Assembly: GCF_011764425.1 (NCBI RefSeq)
Contig: NZ_BLPF01000001.1
Location: forward strand, 4,579,001-4,643,000
Length of the DNA: 64,000 nt
Direction of reading: 5' to 3'
From: Phytohabitans houttuyneae
Lineage (GTDB): Bacteria; Actinomycetota; Actinomycetes; Mycobacteriales; Micromonosporaceae
Below the pieces are notes generated by a model. The model saw only the letters and a list, made by a program, of their open reading frames with translations, ran no database searches and had not been told where the DNA came from. The stretch's first letter is position 1, and every line of letters starts with the position of its first letter. Position numbers and translations under genes: made by a program. Shown here piece after piece: positions 47,368 through 56,569 of this stretch.

Positions 47368-50049
47368 ATGGCAGGCCCGGACGGCGGTTACGCGCTCGGC
47401 GTCGACGTCGGCACGTCCAACACGGTCGCCGTCCTGCGCTGGCCGGACGGGCGCACCCGGCCGCTGCTCTTCGACGGCCAGCCGATCACGCCGTCCGCCG
47501 TCTTCCTCGACGACGGCGGCCTGCACGTGGGCCGGGACGCCCAGCGGCTCGCCCAGGGTGACCCCTCGCGCTACGAGCCAAACCCCAAGCGCCGCATCGA
47601 CGAGCCCGGCGTGCTGCTCGGTGGGCGCGAGGTGCCCACCGCCGACCTGCTCGCGGCCGTGCTCGGGGCGGTCGCCCGTACCGCGGTGGAGGCGGTCGGC
47701 TTCCTGCCCCCGGCGGTGGTGACCTACCCGGCCGCCTGGGGCTCGCGCCGTCGCGAGGTGCTGAGCGCGGCGATCGTCCGGGCCGGCTGGCCACCCGCCG
47801 GCGAGCAGGGCACCAGGCTGGTGCCCGAGCCGGTGGCCGCCGCGCGCTACTTCGCCGAGGTGCTGCGCCGTCCGGTGCCCGTGGGCGCCTCGCTCGGGGT
47901 GTTCGACTTCGGCGGCGGCACGCTGGATATCGCGGTCGTCCGCAACGAGGGCAACGGGTTCGCGGTCATCGGCTCGGGCGGCGTCGCGGAGCTCGGCGGG
48001 CTCGACATCGACGCGGCGCTCGTCGACCACCTCGGCCGCGTGCTCGCTCCCGCCCACCCGCAGGCGTGGCAGGCGCTGGCCCATCCGGTGAGCGCGGCGC
48101 AGTGGCGCAGCCGGCGGCAGTTCTGGGACGACGTGCGCGGCGCGAAGGAGATGCTCTCGCGCACCGCCGCGGCGCCGGTGCCCGTCCCCGGTCTGGACCA
48201 GGCCGTCCACCTGACCCGCGAGGAGCTGGAGCGACTTGTCACGCCGCTGCTGCGCCGCGGCGTCTACGAGGCGGCCTCCGTGATCGGCGCCTGCGGCCTC
48301 ACGCCGAGCCAGCTCGCCGGCCTCTTCCTCGTGGGCGGGTCGTCGCGGGTGCCGCTCGTGGCCCGCCTGCTCCACGCCGAGCTGGGCATCGCACCGACCG
48401 TGCTGGAGCAGCCCGAGCTGCCGGTCGCCGAAGGCGCGCTCGCCGAGCTAGCCCCGCCGCGCACGAGGGCGGTGGCCAGCGTGCCGGCCGCGACCGCCGC
48501 GGTCACCTCGGCGCCACCGAGCCCGGTGCCGACGAGCGGGCCGGGCCTGCCGGTCTCCTCGATCCCGGTGTCGCCCTCCGGCTCGCCGGTCTCCGCCGTG
48601 CCCGGCGCCTCCGTCTCACCCGCCCCGGCGGGTCCGCCCACCCCACCCGGTCCGTTCGTCCCGCCGCCCGGACCACAGGCAGCGCGGCGCCCGCTGTACA
48701 AGCGGCCGGTCCTGTGGATCGCCGCGGCGGCGGCGGCGCTGCTCGGTGTGGTGGTGGCCGGCGCGCTTGTGCTGCTGCCCGGCGACGAGGTCGACTTCCA
48801 GCCGGTGGCCGAGGTGGGTCGCATCCCGAGCGCCGACGACCAGCCCTATTACGTCTACACGGACATCGTGGGCGACCGGGCCTACCTGGCGTACGAGCGG
48901 GAGGACGACGGCCGGCTCGAGATCATCGCGGTGGACACCAGGACAGCGGGCGTCGCCTGGCGCGTGCAGACGCTGAGCACCGCCGAGCGGTGGGACGGGA
49001 TCAGCGCCCTGCCCAACGCGGTGATCGCGTTTCAGAGCAGCAGCATCTCCAGCACCGAACTTCGCGACATGGTCGTGCACAACCCGGCCGACGGGGTGCA
49101 GCTGTGGCACCGGCTGATCGGACCCAACGACGTCGTGTACCCGTTCAAGGATGTGCTCGTGCTCGTCCAGTCGAGCGAGCAGCGGCTGCTCGGGCTCGAC
49201 ATGAAGACCGGCACCGTCCGGTGGGAGCGGCAAAACCCGGGCAAGTCGGAAGGGTTGACCGGCACGGCTGTGTACCCGGTGCAGAGCATCGAAGACGTCT
49301 CCGGCCCGGCGAACTCGAGCGGCCGCCCCTTCGCGCCGGTGACCGACGACGACCAGCGGTTCGTGCAGATCGGCGCCGACCGCTCGGCCACCGTGATCGA
49401 CGCGGCCGACGGCAGCGAGAAGAAGAAGCGCACCAACGTGGCCGACCCGGACGACGACGTGGTGGCCTACAACGGGCGGCTGCTGGTGGCTACGGCCGAG
49501 GACGGGTACCGGCTGGCGGCGTACAACCTCGACACGATGGGCGAGCCGGCCAACCTGTACACCGCACCGGACGACCGCCGCCAGCTCGACGTCCTCGCCA
49601 TGTGCGGCGAGCACAGGGCATGCCTGCTCGAATCGGTCGGCTCCGACAGCAAGTCCACCTCGCTGGTGGCGATCGATCTGGAAAAGGGCGGCGAGCTGTG
49701 GCGCAAGGAGGCGCCGGACGCCGACCTCCTCATCCACTTCGACCAGCAGGTCGTGGCGCGGTCGACGAGCGGCGACTACCTGTTCCGCATCTTCGACCCG
49801 GACGGCAACAAGATCCTTGAGCGGGAGGGTGCGGTCGGCCGCGTCGACGCCGGCAACCTGCTGCTCTTCAACGAGATCTCCAGCGTCGCCGACGACTACA
49901 GCGTGGCCGGCCTGCACGTCGGGTCGAAGGACGTGATCGAGATGGGCCAGCTGAAGGACGTGAAGACCGACAGCTGCTCGTGGAACACCACGTACATCGT
50001 CTGCGCCGGCACCAAGGACTTCCTGGTCGCCCGCTTCGCCCGCGAATAG
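47368..50049 (+). CDS. Hsp70-type ATPase joined to a membrane helix and an extracytoplasmic propeller
   Basis: 893 residues with an unusual layout. Residues 1-365: actin-like Hsp70 ATPase domain with phosphate-1 GVDVGTSNT (11-19), the catalytic-Lys segment NPKRRID, phosphate-2 FDFGGGTLD (179-187) and adenosine motif LVGGSSRVP (321-329), so ATP binding looks intact. Residues 365-442: Pro/Ser/Val linker. 448-470: single transmembrane helix. 475-893: PQQ/WD-like propeller (AVDTRTAGVAWRV, LGLDMKTGTVRWERQ, VIDAADGSEKKKR, AIDLEKGGELWRKE) outside the membrane. The Hsp70 peptide-binding domain is missing. This suggests transmembrane signalling or extracytoplasmic quality control. ATG with GAGGAG upstream. 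Confidence 0.8.
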   Translation: MAGPDGGYALGVDVGTSNTVAVLRWPDGRTRPLLFDGQPITPSAVFLDDGGLHVGRDAQRLAQGDPSRYEPNPKRRIDEPGVLLGGREVPTADLLAAVLGAVARTAVEAVGFLPPAVVTYPAAWGSRRREVLSAAIVRAGWPPAGEQGTRLVPEPVAAARYFAEVLRRPVPVGASLGVFDFGGGTLDIAVVRNEGNGFAVIGSGGVAELGGLDIDAALVDHLGRVLAPAHPQAWQALAHPVSAAQWRSRRQFWDDVRGAKEMLSRTAAAPVPVPGLDQAVHLTREELERLVTPLLRRGVYEAASVIGACGLTPSQLAGLFLVGGSSRVPLVARLLHAELGIAPTVLEQPELPVAEGALAELAPPRTRAVASVPAATAAVTSAPPSPVPTSGPGLPVSSIPVSPSGSPVSAVPGASVSPAPAGPPTPPGPFVPPPGPQAARRPLYKRPVLWIAAAAAALLGVVVAGALVLLPGDEVDFQPVAEVGRIPSADDQPYYVYTDIVGDRAYLAYEREDDGRLEIIAVDTRTAGVAWRVQTLSTAERWDGISALPNAVIAFQSSSISSTELRDMVVHNPADGVQLWHRLIGPNDVVYPFKDVLVLVQSSEQRLLGLDMKTGTVRWERQNPGKSEGLTGTAVYPVQSIEDVSGPANSSGRPFAPVTDDDQRFVQIGADRSATVIDAADGSEKKKRTNVADPDDDVVAYNGRLLVATAEDGYRLAAYNLDTMGEPANLYTAPDDRRQLDVLAMCGEHRACLLESVGSDSKSTSLVAIDLEKGGELWRKEAPDADLLIHFDQQVVARSTSGDYLFRIFDPDGNKILEREGAVGRVDAGNLLLFNEISSVADDYSVAGLHVGSKDVIEMGQLKDVKTDSCSWNTTYIVCAGTKDFLVARFARE

Positions 50050-50054
50050 CGACC

Positions 50055-51344
50055 TCAGGTGGCGAGCGTGCCGTTCGCCTGGTTGAGGAACTGCTCCGCG
50101 GCCTGCTTCGGTGACCGGCGGCCCAACTGCACGCTCTCCGCGGCCGCCGTCAGCATGGAGCGGATCTTCGCGTGCCCCTTCGGCGGCGGCGCGGGCGCGG
50201 CGCCGAAGCGGGGGGTGATGGCGTTTTCGAAGTCGATCGTGGCGCGGGCGGTGGGGTCGGTCAGCGAGTCGCCGACCACCTTGCGGACGTCGGTGTTCGG
50301 GCTGAGACCGCGCTCGGTGCCCAGGATCTTGCCCGCCTCCGGGTCGTTGACAAGGAAGTTCATCACGTCGACGACCACATCGGGGTGGCGCGTGCCGCGG
50401 AACGCGGACCAGTACATCGAAGCGCGCGCCCACTGACCCTTCGGGTCGCCGGGGTACGACACGAGGGCCAGCTCGTCCTTCGTGTTGCCCTGCAGCTCGG
50501 GCAGCTGGTTGGACCACATGAAGCTCGTCGCCGCGCGGCCGGTCGCGACCAGCTGTTTGGTCACGTCGCCGCCGTTGGCCTCCTTGATCACCGCCGGGGC
50601 GGGTGCGGCCCCGGTGTCGCGCGCGGTCTGCCACATCTCGAACCAGGTGGTCAGGTCGGCGGCGGTAAAGCCTATCTGCTTGCCCGAGTACAGCTCCTTG
50701 CCCTGCCCGCGCAGCCACAGCCACAGCGCCTTGTAGTCGGCGGACGGGTCCATCGTGCCGGCCACGCGGCCGTTGGTGGCCTCGGTGATCTGCGTGGCCC
50801 ACTCGAAGAGCTGGTCGTACGTCATGCCGACCGTGGGCTCGGGGAGGTTGAGGCTGCGTACCAGCGTGCGGTTGTAGACCATCGCCGGCGTGTTCTCGGC
50901 GCTCGCGACGCCCACCTGCCGGCCGCCGACCTGCCCGTACTTGGCGAGGCTGTCGGGGAGTTTGCCGATCTCGAGCGCGCCGCTCGTCACGTACGGCGTG
51001 AGGTCGAGGGTGACCTTCCGGTCGGCGTACTCGGTCAGGTAGTTGTCGTCGATCTGGAAGAGGTCGGGCCCGTCCGGCCCGGCGGCCTGGGTGGCCAGGT
51101 TGTCGTAATACCCCTGGTTGCCCTGCCAGTGCGTCTTGAACGTGACCTTGGGATGCCGGGAGGTGTAGAGGGCGAGCGCCTTCTCCGTGATCTGGGCCCG
51201 CTTTTCGCCGCCCCACCAGAAGATGTTGATCTCGACCTTCTGATCTTGGACCTGGCTTTCGCCGGAGTCACCGCTGCACCCGCTCGCCGCGAGCAACACC
51301 GCCGCGGCCAGGCACCCGATCGCGCGCATCCCGATAGTCCGCAC
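50055..51344 (-). CDS. Family 1 solute-binding lipoprotein of a sugar ABC importer
   Basis: 429 residues. Signal and lipobox LLAASGCSG; mature domain with EINIFWWGGEKRAQITEKALALY, NQGYYDNLATQAAGPDGPDLFQIDDNYLTEYA and the family-like WARASMYWSAFRG. Close paralogue of the solute-binding protein at 54015-55325 in the same operon (shared YSGKQ-GFTA, ADYKA-W-W, WSNQLPEL/WANQMPEL segments). GTG 51344 chosen (AAGG 9 bases upstream, short signal n-region); in-frame starts at 51401 and 51329 are alternatives. Convergent with the Hsp70 gene. Confidence 0.85.
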   Translation of the reverse strand: MRTIGMRAIGCLAAAVLLAASGCSGDSGESQVQDQKVEINIFWWGGEKRAQITEKALALYTSRHPKVTFKTHWQGNQGYYDNLATQAAGPDGPDLFQIDDNYLTEYADRKVTLDLTPYVTSGALEIGKLPDSLAKYGQVGGRQVGVASAENTPAMVYNRTLVRSLNLPEPTVGMTYDQLFEWATQITEATNGRVAGTMDPSADYKALWLWLRGQGKELYSGKQIGFTAADLTTWFEMWQTARDTGAAPAPAVIKEANGGDVTKQLVATGRAATSFMWSNQLPELQGNTKDELALVSYPGDPKGQWARASMYWSAFRGTRHPDVVVDVMNFLVNDPEAGKILGTERGLSPNTDVRKVVGDSLTDPTARATIDFENAITPRFGAAPAPPPKGHAKIRSMLTAAAESVQLGRRSPKQAAEQFLNQANGTLAT

Positions 51345-51432
51345 GGATATCGACCTTAGGGCGCGATTCCTCCCGGTGGGAGGGCCGTACGGACGACTCA
51401 TGATCAGGGCCGTGCCTCTTTCGGCGTCCTTC

Positions 51433-52056
51433 TCAACGTGCCGGGAGGCGGCGGGCGACCGCGTGCATGGCGAGGATGGCGTAGCCGCCGAGCACCGGTA
51501 CCAGTACCGGAATGATCATCATGCCCAGCGCCGCGACAAGGGCGACCACGCCGGCGCACGCCAGCACCGCTGCCGGCCTGCGCTGCCCGTCGGCCAGCGC
51601 CGCCTTCGCGGCGGCGCGCCACCCCACCCCGCCGGTCCGCCCGACCTCGACCACCGTCAGGCCGGCCAGGCCCGCGGCCGCGACAAGGATGAGCAGCGTG
51701 GGTACGGCGACTGCGACGCCGCCGGGCACGACGCCGCGGGTGATCGCGGCCAGGTTGAGCACGAGCAGGCCGCCGCCGATGGCCGCCACGAGCGCGGGAA
51801 GCATGCCCGGCACCAGCCCGCGGGCGAAGCGGCCGAGGGTCACGCGGACCCCCGGCCACCGCTCGTCCGCGGACCAGTCGTGCACGGCGGCGCTGGCGGC
51901 CGCCACCGCCGCGCCGGCCGTCACGACGCCGAGCGAGCCGACCGTGACGAGGATGCCGAGCAGCGCCAGGTCGCTGGCGTTGCGAACGGTGTCCAGCCAC
52001 CCGCCGTGCACCATCCGCTGCTGGTCCTCGGCCTCCGTGGTCGCTTCGGTGGTCAT
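51433..52056 (-). CDS. DUF624-like membrane protein
   Basis: 207 residues with about five hydrophobic helices (for example LALLGILVTVGSLGVVTAGAAVAAASAAV and VALVAALGMMIIPVLVPVLGGYAILAMHAVA). DUF624/YesL-type proteins commonly sit in carbohydrate and rhamnogalacturonan/uronate ABC operons, as here; the function is unknown. Start has GAGG spacing consistent with translation after the permease gene. Confidence 0.6.
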   Translation of the reverse strand: MTTEATTEAEDQQRMVHGGWLDTVRNASDLALLGILVTVGSLGVVTAGAAVAAASAAVHDWSADERWPGVRVTLGRFARGLVPGMLPALVAAIGGGLLVLNLAAITRGVVPGGVAVAVPTLLILVAAAGLAGLTVVEVGRTGGVGWRAAAKAALADGQRRPAAVLACAGVVALVAALGMMIIPVLVPVLGGYAILAMHAVARRLPAR

Positions 52057-52126
52057 CGCTTACCTCGCTTCGTCGTTCGGCGCTCGTCCGCCGTTGTGGT
52101 CGATGCCCGTAGGCTCACGACTCCGC

Positions 52127-53002
52127 TTAACCCTTGAGGCCGCTCGTGTTGATGCCCTCGACCAGCATGCGCTGGAAGGCGACGAAGAACAGGAACACCG
52201 GCAGTAGCGACAGCACCGACATCGCGAACATCGGCCCGATCGAGCTCTGCCCGCTGGAGTCGATGAACAGCGTCATCGCCACCGGCAGCGTGTAGTCCTT
52301 CAGGTCGGACAGGTACACCAGCTGCCGGAAGAACTCGTTCCAGGTCCAGATGAACGAGAAGATGGCGGTGGTGACGAGTGCCGGGCGGCTGAGCGGCAGG
52401 ATCACGTAGCGGAAGATGCCGAAGGGGCTCGCGCCGTCGATCTTCGCCGCCTCGTCGAGCTCGCGCGGGATGCCGCGCATGAACTGGACCATCAGGAAGA
52501 CGAAGAACGCCTCGGTGGCGAGGAACTGCGGCACCAGCAGCGGCACGTACGGCCAGTCGCCGCCCACCCAGCCGAACTGCTTGAACAGTATGTACTGCGG
52601 CACGGTCAGCACGTGCTGCGGCAGCAGCAGCGTGCCGATCATGATGGCGAACCAGAAGCCGCGCATCGGAAACCGCAGCCGCGCGAAGGCGTACGCGGCG
52701 ACGAGGCAGGAGAAGGCGTTTCCGACCACGGTCAGCAGCGCCACCATCGTGCTGTTGAGGAAGAACCGCGCGAAGCTGACGTCGAAGTGGTTCCAGCCGT
52801 CGGTGTAGTTGCGCGGCGTGAACTCCTCCGGCAGAAGGCCGGTGTTGCTCGCGATCTCGGGCTGCGACTTGAGCGACGTGCCGACCATCCAGACAAGCGG
52901 GTAGAGCACGATGCCGAGAATCGCGATGAGCACCAGCATGCGCACCACGCCGCGCGCGACTCCGGAAGGGCGGCGGGACACCGTTATCGAGGGGGCGTCC
53001 AT
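52127..53002 (-). CDS. Sugar ABC transporter permease, MalG type
   Basis: 291 residues, six membrane helices, with the EAA-loop ELDEAAKIDGASPFGIFRYVILPLSRPAL that contacts the ATPase. Its ATG shares one base with the upstream permease stop (TGATG). No ATPase gene is present in the locus, so a shared MsiK-type ATPase elsewhere is expected. Confidence 0.92.
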   Translation of the reverse strand: MDAPSITVSRRPSGVARGVVRMLVLIAILGIVLYPLVWMVGTSLKSQPEIASNTGLLPEEFTPRNYTDGWNHFDVSFARFFLNSTMVALLTVVGNAFSCLVAAYAFARLRFPMRGFWFAIMIGTLLLPQHVLTVPQYILFKQFGWVGGDWPYVPLLVPQFLATEAFFVFLMVQFMRGIPRELDEAAKIDGASPFGIFRYVILPLSRPALVTTAIFSFIWTWNEFFRQLVYLSDLKDYTLPVAMTLFIDSSGQSSIGPMFAMSVLSLLPVFLFFVAFQRMLVEGINTSGLKG

Positions 53003-53985
53003 CAGCGGTCATCTCCATCCGAGTAGTGCACCCAGAACCGCCCGGTCGTGAAGAACACGGCGGTGATGATGCCGATCGCCAGCAGGAACACCCACGCCAT
53101 CGCCGACGCGTAGCCCATCTCGTAGTCGGTGAAGCCCTTGATGTAGAGGTTGAGCGTGTACATCAGGGTGGAGTCGACCGGGCCGCCCGTGCCGTTGCTC
53201 AGCACGAAGGCCGCGGTGAATCCCTGGAAACCGTTGATGGTCTCCAGCACGAGGTTGAAGAAGATGACCGGCGAGAGCATCGGCAGCGTGACGCTGCGAA
53301 ACTGGCGGAACCGGCCGGCACCGTCGACCGAGGCGGCCTCGTAGAGCTCCGTCGGCACCTGCTTGAGCCCGGCCAGGAAGATCACCATCGGCGCGCCGAA
53401 CTGCCAGATGGCGAGCACCATCAGCGTCTCCAGCGCCCACGACGGGTCGTTGACCCACGGCTTGCCGTCGATGCCGAAGAGGCCGAGGAAGCCGTTGAAG
53501 GCGCCCTCGCGGTTGAACATGTTCACCCAGACGATGGCGAGCGCGACGCTGCCGCCGATGAGTGAGGGCAGGTAGAACAGGCCCCGGAAGAGGCCGACAC
53601 CCCGCCACGCCCGGTTGAGCAGCAGCGCGACGCCGAGCGCGACGGCCAGCTTGAGGGGCACCGCGATCAGCGCGAACGAGACCGTGACCGTCACCGACCG
53701 CCAGTACGACGGGTCGTTTGTGAACATGCGCTTGTAGTTGTCGAACCCCACCCACTCGACCTCGCTCAGCGGGCTGAGGATGTCGTAGTTGGTGAAGCTG
53801 ATGTAGAGCGACAGGAGCATCGGCACCGCGGTGACGGCCATGAGGCCGAGCAGCCACGGCGACAGGAAGACGTAACCCGCCGCTGCCTCGCTTCGCCGGC
53901 CACGCCGGGACCCCCGCCGCTTGGCGGGGATCCCGGGGGCTCGGCTCGCGCGCACCGACGGCTGTTCCGCCGTGGTCAACGCCAC
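53002..53985 (-). CDS. Sugar ABC transporter permease, MalF type
   Basis: 327 residues: a basic N-terminus, then six helices starting GYVFLSPWLLGLMAVTAVPMLLSLYISFTNYD, and the EAA-loop ELYEAASVDGAGRFRQFRSVTLPMLSP. GTG 53985 chosen, with GAGAGGAG about 7 bases upstream. Lies 29 bases after the main solute-binding protein gene. Confidence 0.92.
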   Translation of the reverse strand: MALTTAEQPSVRASRAPGIPAKRRGSRRGRRSEAAAGYVFLSPWLLGLMAVTAVPMLLSLYISFTNYDILSPLSEVEWVGFDNYKRMFTNDPSYWRSVTVTVSFALIAVPLKLAVALGVALLLNRAWRGVGLFRGLFYLPSLIGGSVALAIVWVNMFNREGAFNGFLGLFGIDGKPWVNDPSWALETLMVLAIWQFGAPMVIFLAGLKQVPTELYEAASVDGAGRFRQFRSVTLPMLSPVIFFNLVLETINGFQGFTAAFVLSNGTGGPVDSTLMYTLNLYIKGFTDYEMGYASAMAWVFLLAIGIITAVFFTTGRFWVHYSDGDDR

Positions 53986-54014
53986 GAGCGAACTCCTCTC
54001 AGTACCTGTGGGGG

Positions 54015-55325
54015 CTAACCGAGCTTCGGCTGGACGACGGCGATCAGGTCGGCGGCGGCCTTTTCCGGCGTCGCCTTGCCGAACTGGACGTTTTCCGCGG
54101 CCTTTACCAGCTCGGACCGGAAGGTGCTGTGCCCCTTCGGCGGTACCTGCGGCGCCTTGCCGAACTTCGGTGCGAGGTCGTTTTCGACCTGGATCGAGAG
54201 CTTCATGTTGGCGTCGCTGACGGTGCTCGCGAACGCGGTCCGCAGGTCCATGTTGGACGGAAGACCGCGGTCGGTGCCCAGGATGTTGACCGCCGCCTGG
54301 TCGTTGACCAGGAAGTTGATGACGTCGATCGCGGTGTCCTTCTTGTCGCTGCTGCGAGCCACGCTCCAGTACATGGAGGAGCGCGCCCACTGGCCACTCG
54401 GGTCACCCGGGTAGGCCACGACACCCAGCTCGTCCTTGGTGTTCTTCTTCAGCTCCGGCATCTGGTTGGCCCACACCCACGAGGTGGCCGCCTTGCCGGT
54501 GACGACGAGCTGCTTGCTGATGTCGGTGACGTTGCCCTCGTGGATGACGTCCGGCGTCGGGGTGGCCTTCTTATCGCGCGCGCCCTTCCAGAGGGTGAAC
54601 CACTTGGCCAGGTCGTCGGCGGTGAAGCCGAGCTGCTTGCCGCTGTACAGGTCCTTGCCCTGCTGGCGGATCCACACCCAGAACGCCTTGTAGTCGGCGC
54701 TCGGGTCCTGCGTGCCGGGGACCTTGGTCTTCGCGGCGACCTGGGCGGCCCAGTCGATGTGCTGCTCCCAGGTCTGTCCGGTGGTCGGCTCGGGCAGGCC
54801 GTTCTTGGTCAGCAGCGTCTTGTTGTAGACAAGGCCCTGCGTGTTCTCGCCGGCCGAGATGCCGACAAGCTTGCCGTCCACCGTGCCGTACTCGACCAGG
54901 CTGGGCGGGAACTTCGAAACGTCGATCTTGTTGCCCTTGTACTCCGTCAGGTCCGCGGTCACGTTGCGGGTGGCGAAGTCGGAGAGCATGTTGTCGTCGA
55001 GGGCGAACAGGTCGGGCACGTCACCGCCGGCGGCGAGCGTGGCCAGCTTGTCGGCGTAGCCCTGGTTGGCCTGCCAGGTCACCTCGAACTCCACGTTCGA
55101 GTGCTTGGCCTTGTAGGCGTTGAGCGCTTCCTCGGTCAGCTTGGCGCGGGCCTCGCTGCCCCAGTAGAAGACGGAGAGGCGGACCGGGGCGTTGGGGTCG
55201 GCGGAGCTGCCGCCGCCCTCGTCGTCGCCGCATGCTGCGGCTCCGAGAACCAGCGGTACTGCGATGGCCGCCGCGACGAGCCCGCGGAGCAGGCGGCGTC
55301 GGTGCGTACGCAACGGGGGGTGCAT
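54015..55325 (-). CDS. Family 1 solute-binding lipoprotein (main binding protein)
   Basis: 436 residues. Basic n-region, hydrophobic core and lipobox GAAAC; mature domain RLSVFYWGSEARAKLTEEALNAYKAKHSNVEFEVTWQANQGYADKLATLAAGGDVPDLFALDDNMLSDFA. The substrate is probably a uronate or oligo-uronide given the neighbouring catabolic genes. First transporter gene after the LacI regulator (7-base gap); its AAGGAG overlaps the end of the lacI-like gene, indicating one operon. Confidence 0.9.
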   Translation of the reverse strand: MHPPLRTHRRRLLRGLVAAAIAVPLVLGAAACGDDEGGGSSADPNAPVRLSVFYWGSEARAKLTEEALNAYKAKHSNVEFEVTWQANQGYADKLATLAAGGDVPDLFALDDNMLSDFATRNVTADLTEYKGNKIDVSKFPPSLVEYGTVDGKLVGISAGENTQGLVYNKTLLTKNGLPEPTTGQTWEQHIDWAAQVAAKTKVPGTQDPSADYKAFWVWIRQQGKDLYSGKQLGFTADDLAKWFTLWKGARDKKATPTPDVIHEGNVTDISKQLVVTGKAATSWVWANQMPELKKNTKDELGVVAYPGDPSGQWARSSMYWSVARSSDKKDTAIDVINFLVNDQAAVNILGTDRGLPSNMDLRTAFASTVSDANMKLSIQVENDLAPKFGKAPQVPPKGHSTFRSELVKAAENVQFGKATPEKAAADLIAVVQPKLG

Positions 55326-55332
55326 TCTCGAG

Positions 55333-56336
55333 TCACTCCTTGACAGTGTGCGGTTTGCCCGTTGGTGCTGGGCCTGTCGAGTCGCGGATCACCAGTTCGG
55401 TCTGGAGCGTTACCTGTGCGGTAGTGCGACGGTCGTCGCCGTGCTGCAGCAGCATGTCGACGGCCGCCCGGCCGGCGGCCCCGGTGGGATTGGCCACCGT
55501 CGTCAACTTGGGCCGGGTGAGGCGGCTCAGCGAGATGTCGTCGATGCCGACGATGCTGACCTCCTCGGGAACCCGAACCCCAGCGAGTCGAGCCCTTCGA
55601 TGAGGCCGATCGCCATGAGGTCGTTGTAGGCGAGCACCGCGGTGGCACCCAGGCGGCGCACGTGCTCCGCCTGGCCGATGCCACCGTGCTCGGTGGGCTG
55701 GTTCGGGCCGAGCACGGTGAGCTCCGCGTCGGCTGTGCGCGCCGCTGCCGTGGCGGCGCGGCGGATCTCGCGGCTGGTCCACGAACCCCGCGGGCCGCCC
55801 AGCAGGGCGATGTGGCGGTGCCCGAGACCGGTCAGGTGCTCCACCGCGAGGCGGGCACCCTGGCCGACGTCCATCACCACGGACGGCAGGCCGGTGACCT
55901 GCCGGTTGATGACGACGAGCGGCACCTCGCGGCTGAGCTGCTCGATGAGGCTGTTGCTCATGCGTGGGCTGCAGAGCAGCACCCCGTCGACCTGCTTCGC
56001 GAGGGCGTGGACGAGCTCCTCCTCGACCGCCGGATCCTCGTTCGTATCAGTGACGAAGATGTGGTAGTCGCGGTGGCGTGCGGCGCTCTCCGCCGCCTTG
56101 ATCAGGGGCGGGAAGAACGGATTGGCGATGTCGGCGACAATCAGGCCGATGTTGTGCGTGCGGCCGGTGATGAGCGCCCGGGCGGCCCGGTTTGGCCGGT
56201 AGCCCAGGTGCTCGGCACAGGCGAGCACGCGGCTGCGGGTCTCCGGATTGACCAGATGCGGTGCCGAGAACGTGCGCGACACGGTGGAGATGTGCACTCC
56301 CGACGCACGCGCGACGTCGCGGATCGTGGCTGGCAC
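55333..56336 (-). CDS. LacI-family regulator, reading frame interrupted once
   Basis: Repressor of the locus by context. Helix-turn-helix and hinge ATIRDVARASGVHISTVSRTFSAPHLVNPETRSRVLACAEHLGYRPNRAARAL at the N-terminus, then the periplasmic-binding-like effector domain (TGRTHNIGLIVADIANPFFPPL, MDVGQGARLAVEHLTGLGHRHIALLGG). The frame breaks at the C4 run 55578-55581 (plus strand): after EGLDSLG, the expected VRVPEEVSIVGIDDISLSRLTRPKLTTV is in another frame. One extra base restores 334 codons. GTG 56336 with GGAGAGGAG upstream is preferred to a start at 56366. Confidence 0.88.
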
Positions 56337-56378
56337 GCGCACTCCTCTCCGTGTGTCACCGGTCACTCAGGTGGGCCA

Positions 56379-56407
56379 ATTAATGCAAACGGTTGCTCAC
56401 GTGTCAA
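56379..56407 (-). promoter_or_regulatory. Promoter of the LacI-ABC operon with operator in the spacer
   Basis: On the minus strand TTGACA (56402-56407) and ATTAAT (56379-56384) are separated by 17 bases. The spacer begins with GCAAACGGTTGC (56385-56396), a LacI-type operator with central CG. Repressor bound here would block its own operon. Confidence 0.65.
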
Positions 56408-56443
56408 CGGGCTTAGATTGCGGGTTCGTTACGACGGAGCCGT

Positions 56444-56457
56444 TGGAAAGCGCTTGC
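56444..56457. promoter_or_regulatory. cre-like LacI-family operator
   Basis: TGGAAAGCGCTTGC resembles the LacI/CcpA-family consensus (A-AGCGCT-T core). It lies 113 bases before the dehydrogenase start in the divergent control region. Confidence 0.5.
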
Positions 56458-56536
56458 TTCAGGCGTCGAAGGCGACATACCTGGACATTTGGCAGTGAGC
56501 GTTGACTCCTCTGGGCTCCCCGTGGCACCTTGCGTC

Positions 56537-56550
56537 TGCAAACCTTTGCA
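56537..56550. promoter_or_regulatory. Perfect palindrome before the uronate catabolic operon
   Basis: TGCAAA-CC-TTTGCA, 19 bases before the ATG at 56570 and sharing the GCAAAC half-site with 56385-56396. Probably the operator on the catabolic side, placed to block transcription or early elongation. Confidence 0.55.
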
Positions 56551-56569
56551 TACCCAGAGAGGATGCTCG

